This document shows, in pieces, positions 17,757 through 26,416 of a DNA stretch of 64,000 nt (positions are counted from its first letter, which is position 1; each line of letters begins with the position of its first letter). A program made the translations under genes and the position numbers. The stretch is from Tannerella sp031551825. GTDB lineage: Bacteria; Bacteroidota; Bacteroidia; Bacteroidales; Tannerellaceae. Below the pieces are notes generated by a model. The model ran no database searches and was not told where the DNA came from. It worked only from the letters and a program-made list of their open reading frames with translations. Location of the stretch: the NCBI GenBank assembly GCA_031551825.1, contig JAVBNB010000052.1, forward strand, positions 65,969 to 129,968, in the 5' to 3' direction.

Positions 17757-18299
17757 ATGGTAGAAAAAAAGATCAAACTGTACGACAAAACCTTTGAATT
17801 GTATATTTCTGAAGACAATATTGTCAGTGCAATATCAAAAATAGCCGAAGACATACGCCGCGATATGAATGGTAAAAATCCACTTTTTGTCGGCATTCTT
17901 AATGGGGCTTACATGTTTGTAGCAGAGCTTATGAGCAAATTGCCGCCAACATACGAGTTGACATTCGCGGCTTATTCATCCTATAAGGGCACAAAATCAG
18001 CAGGCATCGTACAGGAATTGCTGCCCATACGCAGTGACATCAAAGATCGTCCGATCGTTTTGCTTGAAGACATCATAGACACAGGCTTGACAATGCAATA
18101 CGTAACAAGGCGCCTCCGCGAAGAAGGCGCTACAGACGTACGTCTTGCGACAATGCTTCTCAAGCCGAGATCACTTCAATGCGATCTTAAGCCGGATTAT
18201 GTGGGAATAGAAATTGAGAATGATTTCATTGTCGGCTTTGGACTTGATTACAATGGATTAGGACGTACGTCCCGCAATATTTATAAAATTATTGAATGA
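17757..18299 (+). CDS. hpt: Hypoxanthine phosphoribosyltransferase
   Basis: A 180-residue purine-salvage enzyme making IMP or GMP from hypoxanthine or guanine and PRPP. The flexible-loop region lies near SSYKGTKSAG, the PRPP-binding signature is VLLEDIIDTGLTM (about 101-113), and the terminal FIVGFGLDYNGLGRTSRNI carries the purine and Mg contacts. I chose the ATG at 17757 (MVEKKIKL) because a promoter lies immediately upstream, although the frame is open for 33 more codons. It is followed by adk and obgE on the same strand, an association common in Bacteroidales. Confidence 0.95.
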   Translation: MVEKKIKLYDKTFELYISEDNIVSAISKIAEDIRRDMNGKNPLFVGILNGAYMFVAELMSKLPPTYELTFAAYSSYKGTKSAGIVQELLPIRSDIKDRPIVLLEDIIDTGLTMQYVTRRLREEGATDVRLATMLLKPRSLQCDLKPDYVGIEIENDFIVGFGLDYNGLGRTSRNIYKIIE

Positions 18300-18357
18300 T
18301 ATTTCACTAATTATTAAATAGTTGCTATTAATAATAAACCATTAATATTTTAAATAA

Positions 18358-18930
18358 ATGCTCAACATAGTAATTTTTGGAGCGCCGGGATCCGGCAAAG
18401 GAACGCAAAGCGATTTGATAAAAGAGAATTTTAATCTGGCACATATCTCCACAGGCGATGTTCTTCGTGAGGAGATCAAAAATGAGACAAAATTAGGCAA
18501 AATCGCGAAAGAATATATAGAAAAAGGACAGTTGGTTCCTGACGAACTGATCTGCGATATGCTTGACGAAGTTCTTGATACACATAAAGATACGAAAGGC
18601 GTTATTTTTGATGGCTTTCCACGCACTATACCACAAGCTGAAGCGCTTGAAAAAATTCTTAAAAAACGCGGAATGGATGTGTCAATTTTACTCGATCTGC
18701 AAGTAGAAGATAAGGAGCTTATCGAACGCCTGCTTGAGCGTGGAAAAAAATCAGGACGTTCGGACGATAACGAAGAAACAATACAATCACGCCTAAAAGT
18801 ATATCATTCGCAAACCGAACCGCTGGCCGAATATTACAAAGGAAAAGGCAAGCACGTTGCGATTAAGGGCACAGGAGGCATAGAAGAAATTTTTAGCCGT
18901 ATAAAAGAAGCTATTAAAAATATTGGCTAA
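18358..18930 (+). CDS. adk: Adenylate kinase
   Basis: A 190-residue short-form adenylate kinase, balancing ATP, ADP and AMP. The P-loop is FGAPGSGKGTQ (7-17), the AMP site has ISTGDVLREEI, the core motif is IFDGFPRTIPQAE, and the short LID is ERGKKSGRSDDNEETIQSRL without zinc-binding cysteines. Length and motifs are normal for the short type. It lies 58 bp downstream of hpt and 32 bp upstream of obgE. Confidence 0.97.
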   Translation: MLNIVIFGAPGSGKGTQSDLIKENFNLAHISTGDVLREEIKNETKLGKIAKEYIEKGQLVPDELICDMLDEVLDTHKDTKGVIFDGFPRTIPQAEALEKILKKRGMDVSILLDLQVEDKELIERLLERGKKSGRSDDNEETIQSRLKVYHSQTEPLAEYYKGKGKHVAIKGTGGIEEIFSRIKEAIKNIG

Positions 18931-18962
18931 TAAACTAACTACTAATAATTAATTATCTAAAA

Positions 18963-20081
18963 ATGGCCGATTCGAATTTTGTCGATTATGTAAAAGTATA
19001 TTGCAGCTCCGGTAAAGGAGGAAAAGGCTCCTCTCACTTCCGGAGAGCTAAATATATCCCCAAAGGCGGACCTGACGGAGGAGACGGCGGACACGGCGGA
19101 CACGTATATCTACGTGGTAACCGTAATTTATGGACATTGCTCCATTTAAGATACGAACGCCACATCATCGCGACTCCCGGTGAAGGAGGAAGCGCCAAAG
19201 GCAGTACGGGAAAAGACGGTACAGACCGCTATATTGAAGTGCCATGCGGAACAGTAGCATACGATGCCGATACCGGAGAATTCATCTGCGATGTTACTGA
19301 AGACGGACAAATCATCCGGATCCTTAAAGGCGGTAAAGGCGGATGGGGAAATATTCATTTCAAAACATCCACTAATCAAGCCCCCCGCTATTCCCAGCCG
19401 GGAGAACCGGCAGAAGAACGTAATATCATTCTACAATTGAAGCTACTGGCAGACGTAGGCCTTGTAGGATTTCCCAACGCGGGAAAATCAACATTACTTT
19501 CAGTCATAACTTCCGCCAAGCCAAAAATCGCCAATTATCCTTTTACTACGCTTGAACCCAATCTCGGTATTGTAAAATATCGCGACAACCGCTCATTTAT
19601 TATGGCTGACATTCCGGGTATAATCGAAGGAGCCAGTGAAGGTAAAGGTCTGGGACTTCGTTTTTTGAGACATATAGAACGAAATTCCCTGCTTCTCTTC
19701 ATGATACCGGCCGATACGGAAGATATCAAAAAGGAGTACGAAATTTTAAGCGGTGAATTGGAAAAATACAATCCTGATTTGGCAGAGAAAAGTCGCGTTC
19801 TCGCTATCACAAAAAGCGATCTTCTGGATGAGGAACTTAAAAACGCGTTCGCACAAAATCTACCGGAGAAGATTCCTCATGTGTTCATCTCTTCTGTTGC
19901 ACACATGGGACTCGATGCATTAAAAGATATACTTTGGACAGAGTTAAATAAAGAAACATTTCACGACAAAGAAAAAATTATCCATAAAAATATGGAAATA
20001 AACACGATTGAAAGTGATGACGAAGTTGAAGACGAAGCCACTGATATTGAAAATAATTCTGATATTGAATATGACTGGTAA
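18963..20081 (+). CDS. obgE: GTPase Obg
   Basis: A 372-residue Obg/CgtA GTPase acting in 50S ribosome maturation and stress signalling. The glycine-rich Obg fold covers residues 1-160 (KGGPDGGDGGHGGHVYLRG). The G domain has G1 GFPNAGKST (169-177), the switch around YPFTTLEPN, G3 DIPGIIEGA and G4 TKSD, then an acidic C-terminal tail (SDDEVEDEATDIENNSD). Length and domain order are typical. It ends the hpt-adk-obgE run. The ~65 bp after it contain no clear terminator. Confidence 0.97.
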   Translation: MADSNFVDYVKVYCSSGKGGKGSSHFRRAKYIPKGGPDGGDGGHGGHVYLRGNRNLWTLLHLRYERHIIATPGEGGSAKGSTGKDGTDRYIEVPCGTVAYDADTGEFICDVTEDGQIIRILKGGKGGWGNIHFKTSTNQAPRYSQPGEPAEERNIILQLKLLADVGLVGFPNAGKSTLLSVITSAKPKIANYPFTTLEPNLGIVKYRDNRSFIMADIPGIIEGASEGKGLGLRFLRHIERNSLLLFMIPADTEDIKKEYEILSGELEKYNPDLAEKSRVLAITKSDLLDEELKNAFAQNLPEKIPHVFISSVAHMGLDALKDILWTELNKETFHDKEKIIHKNMEINTIESDDEVEDEATDIENNSDIEYDW

Positions 20082-20114
20082 ACCAGCCAAAATCAATTTT
20101 TTACTAAAAAATTA

Positions 20115-20143
20115 TTGGTATTCATTAAAAGTTAGTATCTTTG
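20115..20143 (+). promoter_or_regulatory. Promoter for the DUF2582 gene
   Basis: TTG at 20115-20117 and TATCTTTG at 20136-20143 are separated by 18 bp, close to the Bacteroides consensus, with the ATG 26 bp further on. Confidence 0.55.
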
Positions 20144-20168
20144 TACCGGGTTTTAAAATTTAAAGATC

Positions 20169-20372
20169 ATGACTATTGAATCTATTGGAACGGCAGCCGG
20201 AGCCGTATGGACAGCTTTAAGCACATCCGGAAAGATGACTATCAAGGAATTAAAAAAAGTCACCAAGATTAAAACAGACAAAGAACTATTCTCTGCTTTA
20301 GGCTGGTTAGCCAAAGAAGGAAAAATCCTTTTCAAAGAAAAAGGAGAAGATTTGTTTGTTTGGTTAGCGTGA
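20169..20372 (+). CDS. Winged helix-turn-helix protein, DUF2582 family
   Basis: A 67-residue protein forming one small winged helix: TAAGAVWTALSTSGKMTIKE, a recognition-helix region LKKVTKIKTDKELFSALGWL, then a wing ending in LFVWLA. This matches the DUF2582 family common in Bacteroidota and Archaea; its biological role is not established. It has its own promoter and a strong terminator, so it is a separate transcript from obgE. Confidence 0.85.
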   Translation: MTIESIGTAAGAVWTALSTSGKMTIKELKKVTKIKTDKELFSALGWLAKEGKILFKEKGEDLFVWLA

Positions 20373-20401
20373 AAAATGTAAAAAACGAAACGACACCATT
20401 A

Positions 20402-20445
20402 AAAAGAAGGTACCCTTTAGAGGATACCTTCTTTTGTTTTGTATG
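20402..20445 (+). terminator. Intrinsic terminator after the DUF2582 gene
   Basis: Stem AAAAGAAGGTACC / GG-A-TACCTTCTTTT (20402-20435) with a loop of about 7 nt, followed by TGTTTTGT. Confidence 0.8.
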
Positions 20446-20469
20446 CGGTTGTCAATGCCCATCAACGAA

Positions 20470-20559
20470 TCAAATACAACTAACCAATAGTCCGACATAA
20501 ATGAGCAACATGTTGCGCAGCTTCTTTTTATTTCTGTAAATGATGATGGGGAATTGCAT
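20470..20559 (-). pseudogene. N-terminal fragment resembling a small membrane protein
   Basis: A 29-codon frame starting MQFPIIIYRNKKKLRNMLLI and stopping right after a hydrophobic stretch. The pattern (IIIY-x-NKKK-L then a transmembrane helix) resembles the first residues of small two-helix membrane proteins like the two encoded just upstream on the same strand, so I read it as a remnant cut off by a stop. It has no ORF-scale support. Confidence 0.3.
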
Positions 20560-20564
20560 GTCTT

Positions 20565-20775
20565 TTAACTTCTATTTAATATCTCTACAAAAACATTGGC
20601 CGAGGTAATGTAACCGGAGATAGTCAGCAATTGCCCATTCCGATTGTCGTATAGAATAATATCACCAGACATATTCGTAATAGTTAATCGTGTTGCCGGA
20701 CACGGATTCGGTCATGATCACTTTGGCATACGAAGGTGATTTTTCCAATGGATCTATCATGTAAGCATCCGACAT
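20565..20775 (-). pseudogene. Frameshifted remnant of a protein-coding gene
   Basis: The minus strand carries a frame from ATG 20775 (MSDAYMIDPLEKSPSYAKVI) that hits a stop at YEYVW. Shifting the frame by one at that point continues as NMSGDIILYDNRNGQLLTIS and runs to a TAA at 20565. Both halves look coding-like (regular codon use and residue mix), so a single indel in an old gene is the simplest explanation. The family is not recognised. Confidence 0.4.
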
Positions 20776-20884
20776 GCCAGCACTGAGAAATCACAGAACA
20801 TAAACTTTTTGCTTATGACTTATCTTCTATATTTCGATTTATATTTTTTAAAATATTCGCTGTTCTGCCCTTGCGTGCTCCACT

Positions 20885-21382
20885 CTATTTTTCACTCTCC
20901 ATCATTTCTGCAATAGCCGGCAGTATTTCATCTTCAAACAACCTCCGGTCCTTACACCGCTTCCGGCTCGAACGAAAATCGTTGGATATGCGGATGCCTC
21001 TGCCGAAGCGCTCATTTTTCCTAGCTAAGCAATAATGAAAATGCCAGCATTCCGAAGTGATTGAAAAGCCGGATACATGGTCAAAAGGAACGACCCTCCA
21101 GCGGCTGCCCCAAGGTTGTTTCTTGTAGACACAGCGGGTACCGGTGTCGAAAATGATACGTAAGAAACTGTATGCAAGCATTCGGAAGACACCAATGAAA
21201 ATAGCCAATGCTCCTAAGATAACAAGAACGGCATCAGTTTCGTCTACAATATCTGGTTCATAACGCACCAAGTACCAACTAATGGCCCAGAATGACAGCC
21301 CGACCAGTATGCATATTACTTCTTCTTTCCGATCGCCATACAGCTTGTAGGAGATCTCGTTTTCTGTGATATGATATTTCAT
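20885..21382 (-). CDS. Hypothetical two-helix membrane protein
   Basis: A 165-residue protein from the ATG at 21382. An N-terminal polar segment is followed by two transmembrane helices (about 23-41 and 51-72), then a C-terminal soluble domain rich in Trp, Arg and Cys (WGSRWRVVPFDHVSGFSITS). The layout of two helices followed by a PH-like beta domain resembles YcxB/STM3941-type proteins, but I do not recognise the family with confidence. Its start overlaps the stop of the upstream gene in TGATG, so the pair is translationally coupled. The region downstream holds decayed coding fragments. Confidence 0.6.
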   Translation of the reverse strand: MKYHITENEISYKLYGDRKEEVICILVGLSFWAISWYLVRYEPDIVDETDAVLVILGALAIFIGVFRMLAYSFLRIIFDTGTRCVYKKQPWGSRWRVVPFDHVSGFSITSECWHFHYCLARKNERFGRGIRISNDFRSSRKRCKDRRLFEDEILPAIAEMMESEK

Positions 21383-21882
21383 CACCCATTCATTATTTCA
21401 TGATGAGAAATATCCATGACTTGTTCTATTTCGTTGGCCAATTCTTCCATCTTCTTTCTGGATGGCAACATGTAGTGTTTGATCAATAGTTCTTTTTCTT
21501 TTCCGTTGATGTTGAACTCCATTGTTAACTGAGTACCTACGGTAATGAGTCCGTATTGTTTGATTTTGATCACCCGGAAGCCGAGGAATTGATCGAAATT
21601 CAGTGTTCGTCCTTCGCTGTTGCGCAATTGTGGAAACGTTACGGTTTTGTTGTCCGGATCAAACACGATCCGGTGCTTCAGGCGCATAGCCATAAAGAAA
21701 CCTAACACAACTAAGATAGCTACAAAGAAGAGACTCCCGGAATTTATATACCCCATCCAATACCGAATGAGTATGGCTATGGAAAATCCAATACAAACGG
21801 CCATTCCGGCATAGACATTCGATGCTGCGTACTTTAAGTAGCGCTTATTTCCGTCTTGTTGTAAATAATAAAATTGTTTCAT
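21382..21882 (-). CDS. Hypothetical two-helix membrane protein, paired with its neighbour
   Basis: A 166-residue protein with the same plan as the next gene: short N-terminus, two transmembrane helices (about 23-42 and 50-67, including FFVAILVVLGFFMAMRL), and a soluble C-terminal beta-rich domain with FDPDNKTVTFPQLRN and FDQFLGFRVIKIKQYG. The latter resembles the PH-like YcxB/STM3941-type proteins (low certainty). The two proteins probably form a pair. Nothing in the context names a function; a TPR/LuxR regulator is transcribed divergently about 250 bp away. Confidence 0.6.
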   Translation of the reverse strand: MKQFYYLQQDGNKRYLKYAASNVYAGMAVCIGFSIAILIRYWMGYINSGSLFFVAILVVLGFFMAMRLKHRIVFDPDNKTVTFPQLRNSEGRTLNFDQFLGFRVIKIKQYGLITVGTQLTMEFNINGKEKELLIKHYMLPSRKKMEELANEIEQVMDISHHEIMNG

Positions 21883-21965
21883 AATGATAAAATTAAAAAG
21901 TTACTTAAAAAAACGCTGCAAAATTCGGTGAATCCATATTCAAAAGCATCATATTTTGTGTTGCG

Positions 21966-22015
21966 AATTGTTTACATCAGGACTTTAAGTGTGTATACAA
22001 ATTGTTTACACACTT
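21966..22015. promoter_or_regulatory. Inverted and direct repeats between divergent genes
   Basis: AAGTGTGTA (21987-21995) and its exact reverse complement TACACACTT (22007-22015) are separated by 11 bp. A direct repeat AATTGTTTACA lies at about 21966-21976 and 22000-22010. The block lies between the membrane-protein pair (minus) and the TPR/LuxR regulator (plus) and looks like a transcription-factor site. Confidence 0.45.
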
Positions 22016-22133
22016 CACATAAGTGGTTTGAAATAAATCTTGTGTGCTTCTAATACAAAATATCGTTTTCATCAGGATTCTTATCGAAATTGATATTTTT
22101 GTGTATTTTTGAGGCTTGAAATTCAATCATGTC

Positions 22134-24002
22134 ATGCGATATAACTACCTCCTAATTATATTTTCATCTTTATGCTGGGCGATGTCAACTCACGCCCAGA
22201 GCCACTTGCTCGATTCATTGACCACCAAATTGCTGAATCCGGCCATCCCGCCGGAACAAAAAGTGATTGTATCGTCCGATTTAGCCCTTGCCCTGCGATA
22301 CACAGATATTGATCAGTCGGTTGCATTGGGCGAAGAATCAGTGGAGCTGGGACGCCAATTGACGGATAAAAAATACCTGTCATACGCCTGGAGTCAACTC
22401 TATACCATTTACAGAAAAGCCCAAATAAAGAAAAAAACAGGCTTGGCTGCCGACAGCGCCATGTATTACGCTCAGCAGTCCGGCGATTCGGAGGCGCTTG
22501 GAATGGCTCATTATGCCGTGGGGCATCAGGCTTATTTCGATGGAAATACGGGCAAAGAAATCGAAGAGACAATGGCGTCCATTACTCCTCTCACTCAATC
22601 TCAATCGTGGTTTCAACTCACCCGTTCCTGTCATACGCTTGCTGGTTATTATGGTATGAGAAACGAGCTGAAAGGAAACGAAAAATATGCCCGCATGGCA
22701 TTGGATGCTTCCCGGAAAACAGACAATCCGGATGTCCGAATCATGGGAAACTTTCTGATGGCGGATTATTTTGAGGTCTATCATAAACTAAAAAGAGATA
22801 CGGCCTCTAAAGATTCGGCCATCTATTATTTCAAGCAGACATTGGAGTTATACCATCGATACGAAAGCCTTACCAAGTGGCGTTTTATAGGTGGAAACGT
22901 TTCGCTCAATTATGCCAATTTTCTCTATTCCCTTGCGCCGAGAACTACTCATCAAAAAATTGTCGACATCCTGAATCAGGGTATCGTCTGGGCAAAAACA
23001 ATCAACGACCAACCGGTACTCAACATGTCGTATGCTCTTCTGGGTGATATTCTTAGTAAGCAAGGCAATGATGAAGAAGCAGAAATGATGCTAACCGTAT
23101 CACTCATGCAAATGGAAAGAGATTCTGCAGGTTACTACCATGCCTTATGCAACCTGACAAGCTCGCTGATCAATTTTTATGAAGACCGTGGAAACACGAA
23201 GATGGCACTTCGTTATTATAAATCGTATGTGAATTATTATCAAAAACTGTTTGATACGAAAACAATGGCAAAAGTCAACGAACTGGAAGCCCAATTCGAT
23301 CGTGAGAAGCATGAGATAGAGATTGCCGAAGCCCGCAAAGAATCCGCATTCAACAAGAAAATATACCTATTCAGCCTGAGTGTGGCCATCCTGAGCATTA
23401 TCCTGCTGTTTTTCATCTTTTGGTCCTACCACCTGAAACTGAAATCCGAAACGCAACGCAAACAGATGCTGGAAGCCGAAAACCAGGAAGCGCAGACGAA
23501 ACTGCTTCTACACGAAACTCAGCAAAAACTGATCCGGCAAGAAAAAGAGCAATTGCAGAAAGAGGTTTTGGCCGGAGCGGTTCAAATCAAAGAAAAAAAT
23601 GAATTACTTCAAACCGTGCGGAAAGAAATACAGACCGCACAGTCTGTATCCAAATTAGACCGCATCATCAAGGAAAACCTCCAGACCGACGACCATTTTG
23701 AAGAATACAAATCGCTTGTTAAGGAAATGCATCCCGATTTCTTCAATCATTTGCAGAAACAAGCCGGTGGCAAACTGACCGAATTAGATCTTAAATATTG
23801 TACGTATATCTACCTCAAAATTCCGGCCAAGCAAATGGCCAACATGCTGCATGTCGAATACGGAACCGTCCGAATCAACAAGCACCGGCTGAAGCAAAAA
23901 CTGAATCTGAGTAAGGAAGATGACCTATATCAGATAATTCGCAACTTTGAAGAAAAAAATACTCCGACTTTTCCGCCTGATTCCTTAAATTATGAGCAAT
24001 AG
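22134..24002 (+). CDS. TPR-containing membrane-bound regulator with LuxR-type HTH
   Basis: A 622-residue protein from the ATG at 22134 (an upstream TTG is less likely). Signal peptide ending in THAQ, then a periplasmic TPR-type helical domain (about 30-380), one transmembrane helix (about 402-424, IYLFSLSVAILSIILLFFIF), a coiled coil, and a C-terminal HTH with LDLKYCTYIYLKIPAKQMAN and VEYGTVRINKHRLKQKL, the LuxR/GerE form. This architecture is widespread in Bacteroidota as a one-protein sensor. An inverted repeat lies about 120 bp upstream and could be its own site. Targets are unknown; the divergent membrane-protein pair is the obvious candidate. Confidence 0.88.
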   Translation: MRYNYLLIIFSSLCWAMSTHAQSHLLDSLTTKLLNPAIPPEQKVIVSSDLALALRYTDIDQSVALGEESVELGRQLTDKKYLSYAWSQLYTIYRKAQIKKKTGLAADSAMYYAQQSGDSEALGMAHYAVGHQAYFDGNTGKEIEETMASITPLTQSQSWFQLTRSCHTLAGYYGMRNELKGNEKYARMALDASRKTDNPDVRIMGNFLMADYFEVYHKLKRDTASKDSAIYYFKQTLELYHRYESLTKWRFIGGNVSLNYANFLYSLAPRTTHQKIVDILNQGIVWAKTINDQPVLNMSYALLGDILSKQGNDEEAEMMLTVSLMQMERDSAGYYHALCNLTSSLINFYEDRGNTKMALRYYKSYVNYYQKLFDTKTMAKVNELEAQFDREKHEIEIAEARKESAFNKKIYLFSLSVAILSIILLFFIFWSYHLKLKSETQRKQMLEAENQEAQTKLLLHETQQKLIRQEKEQLQKEVLAGAVQIKEKNELLQTVRKEIQTAQSVSKLDRIIKENLQTDDHFEEYKSLVKEMHPDFFNHLQKQAGGKLTELDLKYCTYIYLKIPAKQMANMLHVEYGTVRINKHRLKQKLNLSKEDDLYQIIRNFEEKNTPTFPPDSLNYEQ

Positions 24003-24098
24003 CAATCAGGAGACCGTATTATATACCGCAAAAGTAAGTGCCCCAAAAGTCGGGACAGTTTCTTTTTCATTTTTAAAAAGAAAAAACGGATTCAAAAG

Positions 24099-24129
24099 TT
24101 GTTTTTCACGATTATAAAATATACTTTTG
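24099..24129 (+). promoter_or_regulatory. Promoter for the coiled-coil/zapA gene pair
   Basis: TTG at 24099-24101 and TACTTTTG at 24122-24129, spaced 20 bp, 18 bp upstream of the ATG at 24148. Confidence 0.55.
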
Positions 24130-24147
24130 TAGTCAATTTGGTAGGAA

Positions 24148-24441
24148 ATGACCGAAAAAGAGAATAATTTGTTAGCGGTATTTGAAGAACGTGTACATGA
24201 TTTATCAAAATTATGCGACGACAGAAAGCGTCATATAGAAGATTTAGAAGCATCTTTAAGGGAAAAGGACGAAATAATTCAAGAGGCAAAGCAAAGGATT
24301 AAGGCATTACAGACCAAAAATACATATCTGCTTACGGCTTGTAAACTGGCCGAAAATGAAGAAAAGTTTCAGGGTGTGCGTGAGCAGGTGAACAAGTTAG
24401 TGCGGGAAGTGGATACATGCATTGCCCTCTTAAATGAATGA
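24148..24441 (+). CDS. Small coiled-coil protein upstream of zapA
   Basis: A 97-residue, almost wholly helical protein. Heptad-like spacing of hydrophobics runs from about residue 8 to 60 (LAVFEERVHDLSKLCDDRKR and following), with a second helical part to the end. It has no signal peptide or membrane segment. Its stop is 3 bp before the zapA start, so the two are co-translated. Small coiled-coil genes in front of zapA are common in Bacteroidota; a structural or ZapB-like partner role in division is plausible by position only. Confidence 0.75.
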   Translation: MTEKENNLLAVFEERVHDLSKLCDDRKRHIEDLEASLREKDEIIQEAKQRIKALQTKNTYLLTACKLAENEEKFQGVREQVNKLVREVDTCIALLNE

Positions 24442-24444
24442 TTT

Positions 24445-24750
24445 ATGCCGGACAAAACACTTGATATACAGTTAGAAATAATCCCAGGAGGACGAAAATA
24501 TCCTGTGAAAATAGACGCTGATGATGAAGAGTTGATCCGGGAAGCAACAAGACAGTTGCGACTGAAATTTAATGCATATAACCAGGCTTTCTCCGAAGCA
24601 GATTTATCGGACAAAGATATTATGGCTATGGTAGCCATAGATGTTGCAACGAGCCATTTGCGGCTGGAAAGAAATAAAGATATCGTGCCTTTCACCACGA
24701 AAATACAACAACTTAACGAAAAGTTGAAGGATTATCTGAAAGAGCAGTGA
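24445..24750 (+). CDS. zapA: Cell division protein ZapA
   Basis: A 101-residue ZapA-family protein that bundles FtsZ filaments at midcell. The N-terminal beta part (LDIQLEIIPGGRKYPVKIDA) is followed by EEELI-type residues, REATRQLRLKFNAYNQ and a long C-terminal coiled coil. Length and profile fit the family. It is coupled to the upstream coiled-coil gene, and rny follows after a terminator hairpin. Confidence 0.85.
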   Translation: MPDKTLDIQLEIIPGGRKYPVKIDADDEELIREATRQLRLKFNAYNQAFSEADLSDKDIMAMVAIDVATSHLRLERNKDIVPFTTKIQQLNEKLKDYLKEQ

Positions 24751-24776
24751 TATCGATACTGAATAAAAGAATTCTC

Positions 24777-24828
24777 ACGCACTGATTCAGAAGACGGAAA
24801 CGTCTTCGTGATCAATGCGTTTTTTTAT
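24777..24828 (+). terminator. Terminator between zapA and rny
   Basis: A long imperfect hairpin with arms beginning ACGCACTGAT and ending ATCAATGCGT and an inner AGACG-GAAA-CGTCT tetraloop, followed by a run of seven or more T. Confidence 0.8.
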
Positions 24829-24864
24829 ATATTATTGTGTAACTAAAAAAAATTATAACAACAG

Positions 24865-26403
24865 ATGAGTGTATTGAATATAGTAGCAATCTTAATCGCC
24901 TTTATAGTCGGCGGATTGCTGACATGGATTATTACACGGGTACTCTTGAAATCCAGGCATGAAAAGATGCTTCGGGAGGCAGAGATGAAAACCGAGGTGA
25001 TGAAGAAAGACAAATTACTGGAGGTTAAGGAAAAATTTATTCAACTAAAAGCTGAATTAGAAAAGCAAGTAACTACACGCAACGCCAAAATTCAATCTAC
25101 GGAAGCCAGGCTTAAACAACGTGAGACTGCATTCACACAGAGACAGGAAGAGTTGCAACGCAAGAATACAGAAGTTGACGCAATTAAAGAAAACCTTACC
25201 ACACAGTTAGTAGTCATAGAAAAAAAACAGCAAGATCTTGAAAAGATACATCAGCGGGAAGTCGAACAATTAGAAACGATTTCCGGACTGTCTGCCAAGG
25301 ATGCTAAAGAACGTCTCATTGAATCATTAAGAGATGAAGCCAAATCAGACGCATCCTCTTATATCAATGAAATAATTGAAGAGGCCAAGATGACGGCGAA
25401 TATGGAGGCCAAGAAAATTGTAGTTCAAACCATACAACGCGTAGCCACAGAAACTGCTATCGAAAACTCTGTAACAGTATTCCCTATCGAATCGGACGAA
25501 ATGAAAGGACGCATCATCGGGCGCGAAGGACGTAACATCCGCGCACTCGAAGCGGCAACGGGAATTGAAATTATCGTTGATGACACCCCCGAGGCAATCA
25601 TTCTTTCCGGATTTGACCCTGTTCGCCGCGAAATCGCGCGTTTAGCTCTTCATCAATTAGTACAGGACGGACGTATCCACCCCGCGCGTATTGAAGAAGT
25701 AGTCGGCAAAGTAAGAAAACAGGTGGAGGAAGAAATCATAGAAACAGGGAAACGTACTGCTATAGACTTAGGTGTACATGGCCTTCATCCGGATCTTATC
25801 CGTCTGATAGGGAAAATGAAATACCGTTCGTCTTACGGACAGAACTTACTCCAACATGCCCGTGAAACAGCCAATCTGTGCGCTACTATGGCATCGGAAC
25901 TTGGTCTTAATCCGAAAAAAGCGCGTCGCGCCGGACTTTTGCATGATATAGGCAAAGTGCCCGATGATGAACCGGAATTGCCGCACGCTATATTAGGGAT
26001 GAAACTTTGTGAAAAATACAAAGAAAAACCGGACATCTGCAATGCAGTAGGCGCCCATCATGATGAGATTGAAATGCAAACAATGATCGCGCCGATCGTA
26101 CAGGTTTGTGACGCCATATCCGGCGCACGCCCCGGCGCACGCCGTGAAATTGTAGAAGCGTATATTAAACGCCTTAACGATCTCGAACAATTGGCGATGT
26201 CCTACCCCGGCGTTATCAATACGTATGCGATTCAGGCCGGTCGTGAATTGCGCGTAATTGTCGGAGCAGATAAAATAAGCGACAAAGATGTAGAAAGCCT
26301 TTCCGGCGAAATCGCAAAGAAAATTCAGGATGAAATGACTTATCCGGGACAGGTTAAGATCACTGTAATCCGTGAAACACGTGCCGTTAGCTATGCAAAA
26401 TAA
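24865..26403 (+). CDS. rny: Ribonuclease Y
   Basis: A 512-residue membrane-anchored endoribonuclease that starts mRNA decay. N-terminal helix (about 4-26), a long coiled coil (about 30-160), a KH domain with GRIIGREGRNIRALEAATGI (about 212-231), and an HD domain with RRAGLLHDIGKVPDDEPE (about 352-369) supplying the metal-binding His-Asp pair, plus NAVGAHHDEIE. All features match the family. A 54-bp perfect palindrome directly after the stop is its terminator. Confidence 0.96.
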   Translation: MSVLNIVAILIAFIVGGLLTWIITRVLLKSRHEKMLREAEMKTEVMKKDKLLEVKEKFIQLKAELEKQVTTRNAKIQSTEARLKQRETAFTQRQEELQRKNTEVDAIKENLTTQLVVIEKKQQDLEKIHQREVEQLETISGLSAKDAKERLIESLRDEAKSDASSYINEIIEEAKMTANMEAKKIVVQTIQRVATETAIENSVTVFPIESDEMKGRIIGREGRNIRALEAATGIEIIVDDTPEAIILSGFDPVRREIARLALHQLVQDGRIHPARIEEVVGKVRKQVEEEIIETGKRTAIDLGVHGLHPDLIRLIGKMKYRSSYGQNLLQHARETANLCATMASELGLNPKKARRAGLLHDIGKVPDDEPELPHAILGMKLCEKYKEKPDICNAVGAHHDEIEMQTMIAPIVQVCDAISGARPGARREIVEAYIKRLNDLEQLAMSYPGVINTYAIQAGRELRVIVGADKISDKDVESLSGEIAKKIQDEMTYPGQVKITVIRETRAVSYAK

Positions 26404-26416
26404 GTAGTTAGTAGTC

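Noticed and set aside
24751..24864. A 6S RNA gene between zapA and rny, as next to zapA in Proteobacteria
   Set aside because: The gap is only about 113 nt, and half of it is a terminator hairpin with a T-tract. There is no room for a ~180-nt 6S fold.
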